From NCBI GenBank assembly GCA_026419785.1, contig JAODTK010003987.1, forward strand, positions 1 to 64,000: a stretch of 64,000 bases of DNA, written 5' to 3'. The translations under genes and the position numbers were made by a program. Under the pieces are notes generated by a model. The model saw only the letters and a list, made by a program, of their open reading frames with translations. It searched no databases and was not told the DNA's origin. Positions within the stretch are counted from its first letter, which is position 1; the number at the start of each line of letters is the position of its first letter. Positions 1 through 12,800 of the stretch are shown here, in pieces. The stretch is from Sclerodactyla briareus (lineage: Eukaryota; Echinodermata; Holothuroidea; Dendrochirotida; Sclerodactylidae).

Positions 1-733
1 AATGCCTGAAGAGTAAACGACTCGAGCTACTCTACGACGCCTGAACAATTTACTCCAACTCATATAGAAGGTGTTTTTTCAGTATACCAGCAGCAATGCC
101 TCGCCATGCTCCATGAATCTTCTGGATTATTCTTGCCATAAGCAAACTCATTTTCCAAAATAAAATCTTCTCTCCTTGCAACAAAAAAATGGAACGATCT
201 GTTGAACATTAAAGAGGCACATACTCTGGCTAGTTTTAGGCAAGTCGTTGATGATCTTTCATGAGGTTATGTATTGCCCCAGTTCTGCCATTTTTTCCCC
301 TAGTTCTTGCTCATTTGCTTCCCATTGATTATGCTATTCCAGCTGCTATTTCTACTGTTCACTTATTGTTTACAATTGTTTCCAACTCTATCCGATGATC
401 ACATACTTATTGTTGTTATGTTCTATTTCATATGGGGTTTTAATTTCTGTCAAACAGTTTAACCCTGCAGGTGAAATTCTCAGATTGAATGTTCATATTC
501 TAGGAACTAAAACTTATTTATGTCTTCTTTTGCATGATTTCCTCTTAATGTCATTTTCATGTACTGCGCTTTCTTATGAGGCGGCCCGAGGGAAGATTAG
601 CTCCAGGTAACTGAACTTTTTCCTCTGATAAATAGGTAAATACCACGAGAAAAAAAACGTTGAAAATACTGAGGATTTATACAACCATTCATATTTGATG
701 AAATATCTTTTGTCTGTTCCTATTCTTTCTAAG
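1..733. other. Intron or upstream flank with no recognised feature
   Basis: AT-rich sequence with stops in all frames. I see no exon with usable splice sites and domain content, and no repeat shared with the rest of the window. It ends in the pyrimidine-rich acceptor of the first exon. Confidence 0.5.
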
Positions 734-898
734 ATCCTTCTTCTCCTACGAACATTGAGCTCATCTCTGAGAGAAGTGAACCACCTTTTGTTGGCAACAC
801 GGTCAGCTTCCTCTGCCAGTATGACCTGGATGTGGCTCTCCCCCACCCCCAGTGGCTGGTGCTGAACGATGCTGTACTCGGACCCAGGAGGATAGGAG
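734..898 (+). CDS. Ig-like domain exon, 5' half (Ig 1)
   Basis: A 165-bp phase 1-1 exon between the acceptor ttctttctaag and a GTATGT donor, open throughout. It reads [13 protein letters not shown], giving the B-strand cysteine of an Ig fold, followed by [10 protein letters not shown] with the C-strand tryptophan. The domain is cut before the F strand, so the second half should be at 1901. The length equals the Ig exon at 4330, which suggests module duplication. Confidence 0.8.
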
Positions 899-3800
899 GT
901 ATGTATGAACCCATGCACCCAATAGTGGAGGGGGGGGGGGGGCAGAAGGGAGGGGGGGGGATGTGCAAGTGGCCAAGATATCAAACTTGCAATCCAGTGG
1001 TTGCCTCAAATCCACTTTATACTTTTGAGCGAGGGACTTACCCTTCGGACGGGCATTGAGAGGTGTGGGGGCAGAACCTTCGGGAGGGGAGAAAGGGGAT
1101 TTTGTTAAAAAAAAAAGACACTGCAAGCATCCTAACTGAGCTCACTTTTGTGAAGGCAAAACGTCCTGCTATACTTGGAGGATGGAAGTATATATGAATC
1201 CATGCATTCATTACTGGGAGGGGGAGACTCAAGTGACCAAGATATCAAACATGACTTAACTCAACCCCTGGGGAGGGGCAGTGGGGGGGCAACACCTTTG
1301 CCAGAAGGGGGTGAGGATTGTAGCCACGGCAAGCAGCCATAACTGGCCGCAAACACACTAAGTAAGCCAGTCCCCGGTTGGCAAGTGGCATGCTCACCAC
1401 TGAACAGTTGGGGGATAGACAAAGATCCCCCCCCCCCCCCTCATTGGTGTATTGTTACAGCTTTATTTTTTAAGCTGTCACCACTATTTGATAACACAAC
1501 CAATTCATCCCATGTTTGCGGATGTTATTGTTGATACTATGGGGGAAATCTGTGAAGTTTTGTGTTGGCAGGATTTGTCATTTTCGGCAGGGGAGTTTCA
1601 AAAGATTGTTCTACACACTGTACGTTGCAACGTCAAAAAACTGGCATGTTTCCCTCATGACTTACACTAATCATTAACAATCATCTCATAAAATTACAAC
1701 TTAACCACAAACGGCTTATTCATTAGCCCCCCTTTTTCCTCTCCCCTCAATCCACAAATTTTTTTCTCCTCATTTCTTCTTTCTTCCTCAAAATTCCTCT
1801 CATTTTCAATCATTGCACAAGCAATGCCATTAGGGACCTTCACTAACTGGCAGTGGGTTACCCATTCCTCAATTTTGTACTCGCCTCCCGTTTACCACAG
1901 ATAGAGCCAGGAGGCCCTACAACAAATCGAGATCGTGTAGCCCCCAAGACCACCCGTCTGGTGGTCCGTGATCTGGACGAGAGCAAGAGGGGCCTTTAAA
2001 CAAAACCACACAACCTGTGTGACTGGCACAAAGAGGAAGAGCATACTCGTCTTCACATACGGTAGGTGCTCAGAGCCCATTCTGGAGAAGCCATTGAAGG
2101 TTGACCCATGTCTCAGAGTGTAGGAATGAAAAAATGTTTTACGAATAACTCCTTTGGATTGGATCCATGTCTGATTTTATGTGATAGTTTTCCATATTCT
2201 TTTGAATTTTTACTGTCACAATTTTTTTTCTTTTTCTGTGTAATGTGAGCCGTTATGTTACTTCAGTTTCAATCGTTAATTAGTTTTTAATATTTAATTC
2301 AAAGAAGAAATGTGTGAATAAATATAGGAGAGCCTGGTAAACATTTGAGTTGGAAAGAAAAAAACATGAGATGGCTTATGTTGGAAAAAACAATACCAAC
2401 AACTACCAATATCAAATTCAAACTATGAATGTTTTTAAATCCTGCATTTAGCCCATGAGTTATTATTCAACTGGCCTCACTTTGGTCATGTGGGCAGTGG
2501 GCACTGTGTTTTGGCTTGGTAGACTTTTCTATGACTAGAGTTCCAATGTGAACTCTGAGTCAATTCATGAGTTTTTGATAAGATATCTTTGTATTTCATT
2601 GTATTCTATCCTATAGAACCACGTGTGCTGAGGACTGCTTGAATGGTGGTTCATTGGCATCGACAGCTACTGTGTGTGCCCTGAAGGATTCCTTGGTTCA
2701 TCTGCCAATATTCAAGTTAGTACAGTAGGCATTATTGTGAACAGATATCAGAGACCATGATACATAGCTTAAGGGTCACACTCTGTACTATTAAGTGTTA
2801 ACATATGTGTGTGCCCTGAAGGATCCTTGGTTCATCCTGCCAATATTCAAGTTAGTACAGCAGGCATTTATTGTGAACAGATATCAGAGACCATGATACA
2901 TAGCTTAAGGGTCACACTCTGTATTGATAACATATGTGTGTGCCCTGAAGGATTCCTTGGTTCATCCTGCCAATATTCAAGTTAGTACAGCAGGCATTTA
3001 TTGTGAACAGATATCAGAGACCATGATACATAGCTTAAGGGTCACACTCTGTATTGATAACATATGTGTGTGCCCTGAAGGATTCCTTGGTTCATCCTGC
3101 CAATATTCAAGTTAGTACAGCAGGCATTTATTGTGAACAGATATCAGAGACCATGATACATAGCTTAAGGGTCACACTCTGTATTGATAACATATGTGTG
3201 TGCCCTGAAGGATTCCTTGGTTCATCCTGCCAATATTCAAGTTAGTACAGCAGGCATTTATTGTGAACAGATATCAGAGACCATGATACGTAGCTTAAGG
3301 TTCACACTCTGTATTGATAACATATGTGTGTGCCCTGAAGGATTCCTTGGTTCATCCTGCCAATATTCAGGTTAGTACAGTAGGCATTTATTGTGAACAG
3401 ATATCAGAGACCATGATACATAGCTTAAGGGTCACACTCTGTACTATTAAGTGTTAACATATGTGTGTGCCCTGAAGGATTCCTTGGTTCATCCTGCCAA
3501 TATTCAGGTTAGTACAGTAGGCATTTATTGTGAACAGATATCAGAGACCATGATACGTAGCTTAAGGTTCACACTCTGTATTAATAACATATGTGTGTGC
3601 CCTGAAGGATTCCTTGGTCATCCTGCCAATATTCAGGTTAGTACAGTAGGCATTTAATGTGAACAGATATCAGAGACCATGATACATAGCTTAAGGGTCA
3701 CACTCTGTATTAATAACATATGTGTGTGCCCTGAAGGTTTCTCTGGTCCATCCTGTCAATATTCAGGTCCGTACAGTGGACAGTCAATGTAAACATATAT

Positions 3801-6800
3801 CAGAGACCATGAAAAAATTTCAGGTTAGTACAGTGGGCATTTTTTGTAATCAGATGAACAGAAAGGGATAAGTGGATTGAGAATCACATCTTGTATTAAT
3901 AGCATAGGTGTGTGCCCTGAGGGTTTGTTTGGTTCATCCTGCCAATATTCAGGTTAGTACAGTGAGCATTTATTGTGATCAGATATCACAGAAGGGGATT
4001 GGTTGCTCAAGGGTCATACCCTGTGTTTAACAGCTACTGTGTGTGCCCTGAAGGATTCCTTGGTTCATCCTGCCATATTCAGGTTTTTTCATGTATTAAG
4101 GTGGTATCACAGAAGGTGATTGGTAGTTTAAAGGTCACACAGCTATGTTAACAGCATCTGTGTGTGCCCTGAATGTTTCCCTAGATCATCCTGGCAATAT
4201 TCAGGTTAATACAGTAAACATTAATGTATTCAGGTTCAGTGGAAAGAATTGGTATCTTAGGAATCACACTGCTATTTGACAGCAAGTTCCCTCACAGTCT
4301 GATTTCTCAGGGTTATTTTTGTATTGCAGTCGAAGCGGATTTCTTCCTGATCGTCAATGCATTCACGGTTGGCAACCCCAAGGTTGGAGAGGACTACCGG
4401 GTCAGCTGTGAGGTGATTGGGGCCAGTTTTGGGGATGTGGGCCGCCCTGTACTGGTACAGAGCATTTGGGAGAGGCGATCGACAATCCGACAAGGTTGAT
4501 TTTTTTTTTTTCCTCTTTGCTTGTATACTCAAATGTATTAAAAATTTATTCTTTCGAGGACTGTCTGGAAAAACTGGAGACTCCATAACACCCATGTATT
4601 CTTAATGAAGAGTGTGACCTGCTGTGTTTTTGATTCCTTGAAGACATTCCAGGAATCTATACAGTCAGACATTTTTATGTTTCTGTGTGTGTGATGCCTG
4701 GCTTGTGGACACAAACTCAACCACACCTGGATGGATTGGCCATACCTGGTGTGTGGTTTCCCCATGATGAGTACATGATCATGGAGTGATATGGGGTAAC
4801 CTTGTGGACAACTAATTAGTCCCCCCCAGAATTCCTTGGTCGGTCCGAGGTGAATTCAGCATACTGCCTGCTTTCTTCTTGTGAGACAATTACCCTAGTT
4901 GTTTGGTGGAGATCAGTGTTATATTCGGTGGAAAATTTAGAAATTGTGAAAACTATATTTTTGCAATTTTAGCTTGTGGGCACATACTCAACCACTCCAC
5001 ATGGATGGAATCACAGCCTCATACTTGGTATGTGGGTTCCCCATGGTGAGTACATGATCTTGTTGTTTGGGGGGTCAGGTCAAAGGTCATCAGTGGTCAA
5101 AGTCTGGAAAGCTGTGGACACTAGCACAATTCCCTTTAACTGGCATAATTCTTTTCCACCACAGTCCCCTCAAAAACCACACAGTTGGATTGTCAACCAG
5201 CACAGTTCCCTTCCCTTTAAACAAACACAGTTCTATCTAAACTATACATTATACCTCCAAACTAGCACAATTCCCTCCTCTAAACTAGTCACAGTTCTAG
5301 TTTAAAACCTAGCACGTTTGCTTCAAACTAGCCCAGTTCCCGTCAGACTAACACAGTTCACTTTGAACTAACACAGTTTCCTTTAAACTAGCACAATTCC
5401 CTTTGAACTACACAGTTCCTTTGAACTAGCACAGTTCCCGTTGAACGAGCACAGTGAAAAAGCGGACACCTAACTAGCACAAGGTGAAAGAAGATACAAC
5501 AAATCCCTGCATCCTAAAATCAGAGATTCTACACTTCGCCTTGTCGCAACAAATATCCAACAATGTTTTAAAAAAAAAAAAAAACTAATTTTTTTGTCCT
5601 TCTGCTGTATAGGTGGCAATTCTAGCCTCCATGTAGACCCTGCTACGATACGGCGGATGGACCCGCGTATACCGAAACATCCAGGCCACTGCGACCGGCA
5701 ACCACACCTCCAGTTAGGACCACTGGTGGAGACCTTTGAGATTATTGTCGGTGAGTATTCAAAGAGGCTTGAAGAGCAAACGCTACGATTTCCGAAGGTG
5801 CTATGCCATGCTGTGATCCGGATTTGTGACTATTTGCATTGTGGAGACTCTTGCAATATTTTTTGCCACTGGGATACTACATTGATAACTGTAGTCAAGC
5901 TAATATATAGCACTGCTGCTACTTATTATTAAAAATTTGTAGAATGAAATTATTGATCATGGATGAGCCACCCAGCACTAGTGCTCAAATGCATCGTAGG
6001 CAACCCCAGTCACCAGTTTGAGTAACTGACCAACACCGGCTTCTTCATCACAATCCCATCTGGAAAAAAACTCCAGGATCTGACCACTTTGTTGGAGCCT
6101 GGGGAGCAGAAGATTCATATCCATATCTCACAGCTAGCCAATCCACTAATTACAATTAGCAAGAAATTAACCAAAGTCACCCACGAGTCTACTGCATTAC
6201 AGAGGAACCATGAAATAGAGACCAAGACCTCGCACTTGCAACTGCAAGTACTGCCACCTAGGGAGACCATGAATGCTCAAACCAGAATTTGCTCACGAGG
6301 TGGTGACTAATAACCACTCAGCCACTCTTCTGACCTACAGTTTGATAGTTGGGGTGGGGGGTGGGGGGAAGTTTTCAGCAACATCAACGAGCAGATGTGC
6401 CCACCAACCCTCACTTCGGGAAAAATTTGGTTCTGTCTCCGCAATCACTGCATCTGCCGAAAGAGTTGTGTTAGCACACTAACCTCCCAACCACTGTCCA
6501 ATTGAGCTGAATATTATATTGGCCAAATGAGGAAACTAGGATGTGTTGGTCATAGGTTTGTCGGATTGTCAACAAAACCTAGTGTAGATGTAGACTACAC
6601 CCAGTAGTATCGGACAAAAATGGAGGCGGTCTTTGGGTATCTGCGGTCAATTTGATCATGTCATTAACTTGTGGGATGACGACAGCCATTTCGTCCAGAC
6701 AATAGTGGAGATCTTTTTGCTCGTGGCAGACATAACGTTGCAATTCACTGTGATATTTCAGGCTCTTTCGGGAGATTCAGACAATACTTGGTAAACATAT

Positions 6801-9800
6801 TCTTTGGTTCCTGAAAACACAGAGACTGACAATGTCGCCCACTGACTGATCAATTTAAATTCATCAATGCATCCAAAATGTTCCCGTTTTGTACAACATT
6901 GTTTCCAAAATGGGTCCGTTTTGGAACAATTGAGAAGTTTTCTTCAAACACTGGGGGTCCCCACTCCGGCCCCCTCCACACCCTCCATAGTTCCCCTCAT
7001 AGTTATTTTCTCATCAGCATTGTTCATAACTAAAAATCCAGAATTGAGTTGAATGTTTATAGATGTGTGTTTTAAAACCCTGACAATCCTTAATCTTTGA
7101 CTCACACCACCACAGAGGCTGGTTGCCCGTTACCCTGTGAGAATGGGGGATGCGTCGACGGCGAAGGAGCTGCTGAGCCATTACTGGGCCCACCTGCAAT
7201 GACATAAGTAAGTATACACCCACGGCAGGCGTGTGCCACCCCCCATCTCTTGGATGCAGGGAGGGGGGTCATTGAATAATACACTCCCAATACCCTGGGC
7301 ATGGCAGTAGATGTCAGTCGTTTGTCAACGTCCAGGGTGGACTCGCAGGTGTCATTTTCTCTGAAGTGGGCTGTGTCTTCCACTAAGAATATGCAGAAAG
7401 TAGTGGAAGCTGGCCTACCTGGTTCATTTTCAGGACGAAAAGGGAGGACTCGTTACTGCTGACATGGTTTTGTCATTTTATAGACAGACTAGGTCAATGT
7501 CCGTCTGTCAGTAGGCAGGGTTGCGGGAAATATCATTGCCTAAGATAAATGACTTGACGCCACCCAGCCTAGTCATTCCTATGGATGAGAACTGATGGCT
7601 TGGCAGGTTCCAAGCCCACTGGCTCTATCAGGCCTGCGAGGCCCATGAGGCCTTTAAAGTTGTCTGGGACCCGTAACTTGTTTGCTGAGCCGACGTTTAC
7701 AGTTCTTGGTTTTACTGAACAAGTTCAAAATGAAATAATAGCCATCACTTTGTTTGTCTGTAAATACATGTGTGTGTTTGTTATGCTTGCCTGTTAGCAG
7801 GTTTCTCTAGTGGACAGATTCTGATGGAATTTTGTATGTGAAATCATGGTTGATTATTAAACTGAATCTGATCGATTGCGGGGAGAAAGTCGCTTATTAA
7901 AAGGTTCAGCTGGCCTTTTTTCTGTGGTTTATTGTTTCAGCTCATTAGCAAGAATACAGATAAACTGCAGATACTTAAACTGATTAGATTCCTAGGGTGA
8001 AATATACTCATTTAAGTAGTACATAAGTTATGCAAGTTCGCAGACTGGTTATAATTATGGTCTACATCCAGTCCAAGGGGAATTGAGCTAGATTCTGGGT
8101 CACTGGACGGTTCATCATTAAGGCATTCTCTCCACATAATCATGTAATTTTTGCAGAAGAGCTCGGCTGTTTGTTTTGTTAACAGCATATACCAGTTGTC
8201 TGAATGGTGGCGATGTGCTTAGACACCCACGGGTCATCTGCTACTTGGACGAGAACTACACCAGGAGATTCTGCCAACTCAAAAGTGAGTATTATGATAA
8301 CTTTGAGAATGTGATATTAGCTATTGTTTGTGTGTAGTCATTGATGTGGTTTTGTTACTTGCCTCACATCTTGCGTCAAGATCGCAGCAGTTTTTCCAAT
8401 TTTTCACAACCAACAGCTAGTGATATAGGACAGCATGGATAGATAGAGAGACACACATTCCCTGCCTACAGATTCACCAGTTTATCTTTCCTCTCTAGAA
8501 CCAAAAAGATGCCAAACCGTGTGGAGATTCACCCAGGCAACGAGTATCCGTTGTCGGGCGGGGGGCTGATCAAGGTGACGTTGTATCACCAGTTGGGGGT
8601 TAGCGAGGAGCCAAACGTACCCTGTAGGACGACTCAGGAGATGTGCGTTCCATACTCCCCATTGGGTGTTGTAGGTGATGAGGGAAAGGGAAGTTGGGGG
8701 CACACAAACGTGAGCCAGACACCTAGCTGTGGGGGCTATGACTGACCACCTCAGCCTAGCCTACCTGCTTCAACGTCCAGATGACAGGGCCAGTGCTGCC
8801 TGGACAGCGGTTCCATTGGGAGTAGTAGGGGGTGATGTTAGTGATATGAGACAGAGTGTATCAACATTGGTAGGAAGCACCGGACTGTGGACCGTTATGG
8901 ACCACTAAGGAAGGGAGAGTCATACTCCCATTGGAGGAAGGTGAGTGAGCCGGGCTGATAATGACAGAGTGTATCACAGGGTAGTGGAAGCAACAACATA
9001 TCTTTATGAACCACTCAGGAAGGGGAGTCATACGCCCATTGGATGAAGGTGAGTGAGTGGCCTGCTGATTTATGACAGAGTGTATCACCAATGGTAGTGC
9101 AGCACTAACATACTCTGTATGGACCACTCAGGGAGTGAGAGTCATACTCATTGGGATGAAGGTGAGGGATGCTGCTGATTTATGACAGAGTGTCTCACCA
9201 GGTAGGTGCAGCACACCATACTACTTATGGACCACTCAGGAAGGGAGAGTAATACTCCTATGATGAAGGTGAGTGATGCCTGCTGATGATGACACAGATG
9301 TATCACCATTGGTAGTGAAGCACCGGACATAGGCATGTATGGCAACTCAGGAAGGGGAGTAATACTCCCATTGGATGAAGGTGATGATGCCGCTGATATA
9401 TGACAGAGTGGATCACCATTGGTAGTGAAGCACCGACAGAACCCTGTATGACCACGCAGGGCGACGGGAGGGAGAGGCATACGCCCAGTGGTGAAGGTGA
9501 GTGACGCCCTGATGATATATGACAGAGTGTATCACCAATGGTAGTGGAAGCAACGACATACCTTTATGGACCACTCAGGGAGACGGGAGAGTCATACTCC
9601 CATTGGATGAAGGTGAGTGTGCCTGCTGATTATGACCAAGTTATCACCATTGGTAGTGAAGCCCAACATTTACCCGTAGGACCATCAGGAGGGAGAAGAG
9701 GGTCATATACCAGGATGAAGGGAGGGATGCCTGCTGATATATGACAGGTGTTGTCACCAGTGGTAGTGAAGCACCGACATAGCATGTATGGACCACTCAG

Positions 9801-12800
9801 GAAGGGAGGAGTATACTCCATTGGATGAGGTGAGTGATGCCTGCTGATATATGACAGGAGTGTATCACCATGGTAGGCAGCACTAAAATACTCTTTAGGA
9901 CCCTCAGGAAGGGAGAGTATAATCCATGGATGAAGGTGAGTGATGCTGTGAATATGACAGAGTGTATAAATATTGCGTAGTGAAGCACAACATCCTAATT
10001 CGATGGACCCTCAGGAAGGGAGAAGTCATACTCCATTGGATGAAGGTGAGTGTGATGCGCGATATGTGACAGAGTGGGTCACCATGGTAGTGAGCACCGA
10101 CATAGCATTATGGACCACTCAGGAAGGGGAGTCATCTACCATGGATGAAGGTGAGTGATGCCGCTGATAATGAAGTGTATCACCATTGTAGTGAAGCACT
10201 AACATACGTATGGACCACTCAGGAAGGAGAGTCATACTCCCATTGGTTGAAGGTGAGTGATGCCTGCTGATATATTACAGAGTGTATCACCATTGGTAGT
10301 GAAGCAGAGGACATACCTGTATGGACCACTCAGGGAGATGGGAGAGTCATACTCCCATTGGAGGAAGGTGAGTGAGGCATGCTGATATATAACAGAGTGA
10401 TACATGGTAGAGCACTAACATATCTTTATGGACCACTCAGGGAGATGGGAGAGTCATACTCCCATTGGAGGAAGGTGAGTGATGCCTGCTGATCTATGCA
10501 GAGTGTATCACCATTGGTAGTGAAGCAGAGACATACCCCTGTAGGGACCACTAGGGAGACGGGAGGTCATACTCCCATGGATGAAGGTGAGTGTGCATGC
10601 TGATATATGACAGAGTGTATTCACCATGGTCTAGTGAAGCACCTAATACCTTATGACCACTCAGGAAGGGAGAGTCATTTCCATTGGAGGAAGGTGAGTG
10701 ATGGCTGCGATATATGAAGAGTATGTATCACCATTGGTGTGAGCACTAACATTACTCTTTATGGACCAATCAGGAAGGGAGAGTCTCTCACATTGGAGAA
10801 GGTGAGTGATGCTGATGACTAGGACAGAGGTATCACCCTTGGTAGTGAAGCACGAAACATACTCTTTATGGACCAATCAGGAAGGGAGAGGCATAATCCA
10901 TTGGATGAAGTGAGTGAGCCTGCTGATAAGACAGAGTACACCAGATGGTAGTGAAGCACTAACATAATCTTTATGGACACTCAGGACGGAGAGGCACTCC
11001 ATTGGTGAAGGTGAGTGATGATGATGATTAGAGGTAGAGAGTGTATTACGGTATAGAGGGCATGGACGACTTGAAAGTTTTAGTAGTACCAGAGCGGATG
11101 AACCGATTTGATTAGATTTTGGCAAAAAGTCATAGTAAGTCGGGTAATTAGCCATTTTTGTGATTTATGCTTAAGCTGTTAAGCAGCTACGTTTCCATTG
11201 GTCCCTGAATATTTTTAACTTATTTTTTTTTTTTTTTATGTTATGAGGTCAGTGGAGGGAATTCAATGTGTCAGATTTACATAATTGTAGAATTTGTAGA
11301 AATCACACCCAAGTGTGGTCCACTGTTGGTCCTGAGATATTCAAATTCATGAGTATGGGTCACTGGAAGTCAAGTTTGCATAATTCATCAATCATACAAT
11401 TCCTCTGTCAATTCTGACAATTCAGTCACATTTCAACTCCGTTGTGGGACATGGTCAACAATCAGTCCTAATGAACTTGAGACTTTCCTGAATCTTGCCA
11501 TTTATAGTTAGTGCACTGGGGCTGGGAAAATTTATCCACCTCTATATGATTTTATTATCTGCCAACAGCAATTCGCTCCTTTCGACCTCTGACATCAGGA
11601 TGGTTCAAACAAACACTTCATGGATTGGCCTGATCGCAAAAAAAGAAAGGCGAGACCAATGGTTCATGTTTTGTTTTTCTGTTATTTTCGTGTGTGTGTG
11701 AATTCACTAACCCCTATGCTCGTCATCAAGAGGGCCACAGTAATAGTGGAATGCCGATTCTGTCCCATCACCAGGTTCCGAAGAGGACACCTTCAGCAAA
11801 CGGACCACGAGATACTCAACGGAGTTGATCGTCCAGTGATAGAGGAGGCGGGTCTCATACGTTCGTCTGTAGGCTGGACCACTGTACGAGACGGTATCCT
11901 TCAATATTTCTATAGATGGTATGTATACCGGGTGTGTTGATGGGTGCATTAGGCTTGCATGTCGGCCATAGAATATCAGAAACAAGTTTCAAAGTTGGAA
12001 TCGTGAAAAGACTTGGTCTGAATAATGTGCATTAAATTTCCCTTTTTTTAAGAAAAATCTGTCAGATTTAAAAAAAATCATGCATGTAGTTTACAATCAG
12101 TCCTGGCATGAATGAAGGTTATTTTGCAGTCATGGGAGGCGAAATTTGCTTAGTTATGTAATTCTTCGAACCTCGGCGCAGTTGAAACGAAACTGGATTA
12201 ATGTGTTCTCTAAGACACTTTTGATATCAAGTTGAGTTCACATCGTCACCCACTGTCAGTTTATCCTCGAGTGGATGTCTGGTTAACGTGACAACTTGGT
12301 AAGGTCCAAACCCGGCGAGACTCCTGATCTGCTTGTGAGGTCGACTAACATGATTGAGCATGGAGGGGCCTGTACTGGAGTAGTCAGTGGGTTGTCCTGT
12401 GGAATGAGGTAGGGGGGGTGGGGGGGGGGGTAATTGTTGTTCAACAGTTGTCATCGCATCTGTACCATGTACACAAGAGAAGAGTAGGAAACCATAGGCT
12501 CTGTACACATTTCTGATTTAATATTTGAAAATTTGTCATAACATTGGATGACAAAAGAGGTTCGGTCCCATAGAGCTTTCTGTCGCTCGGGATATTCAAT
12601 ATCCAAGTTGGGCAATGCCCGCTATGAAGTAAACCTCTTGTTAGGGTGTGGGTTATATGATTATATTTTTGTCATTACGAATCTTTTAGTAACAGAGTGA
12701 TTTTTTTTTTGCTTGTCAGACACTGACTGTCAGCCACCTTGTCTGAATGGCGGGGTCTGTCACGAGTACAGTGCGTGTGTCCGGAGGGATTCCAGGGTCA

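Larger units (their letters stand above)
4495..5612. other. Intron with repeat C and a short degenerate minisatellite
   Basis: Contains two blocks of dispersed repeat C (4680-4800 and 4970-5100), then a run of degenerate ~24-bp units built on actagcacagttccc (about 5110-5460), then an A-rich stretch near 5570. No exon seen. Confidence 0.6.

Noticed and set aside
4224..4329. Start codon upstream of the Ig 2 exon
   Set aside because: The frame runs from intron sequence through the acceptor; the methionine is in decayed array A, not an initiator.
8790..11030. CRISPR-like array
   Set aside because: Units are ~109 bp, contiguous and without unique spacers; the unit is an exon end plus donor in a eukaryotic gene.
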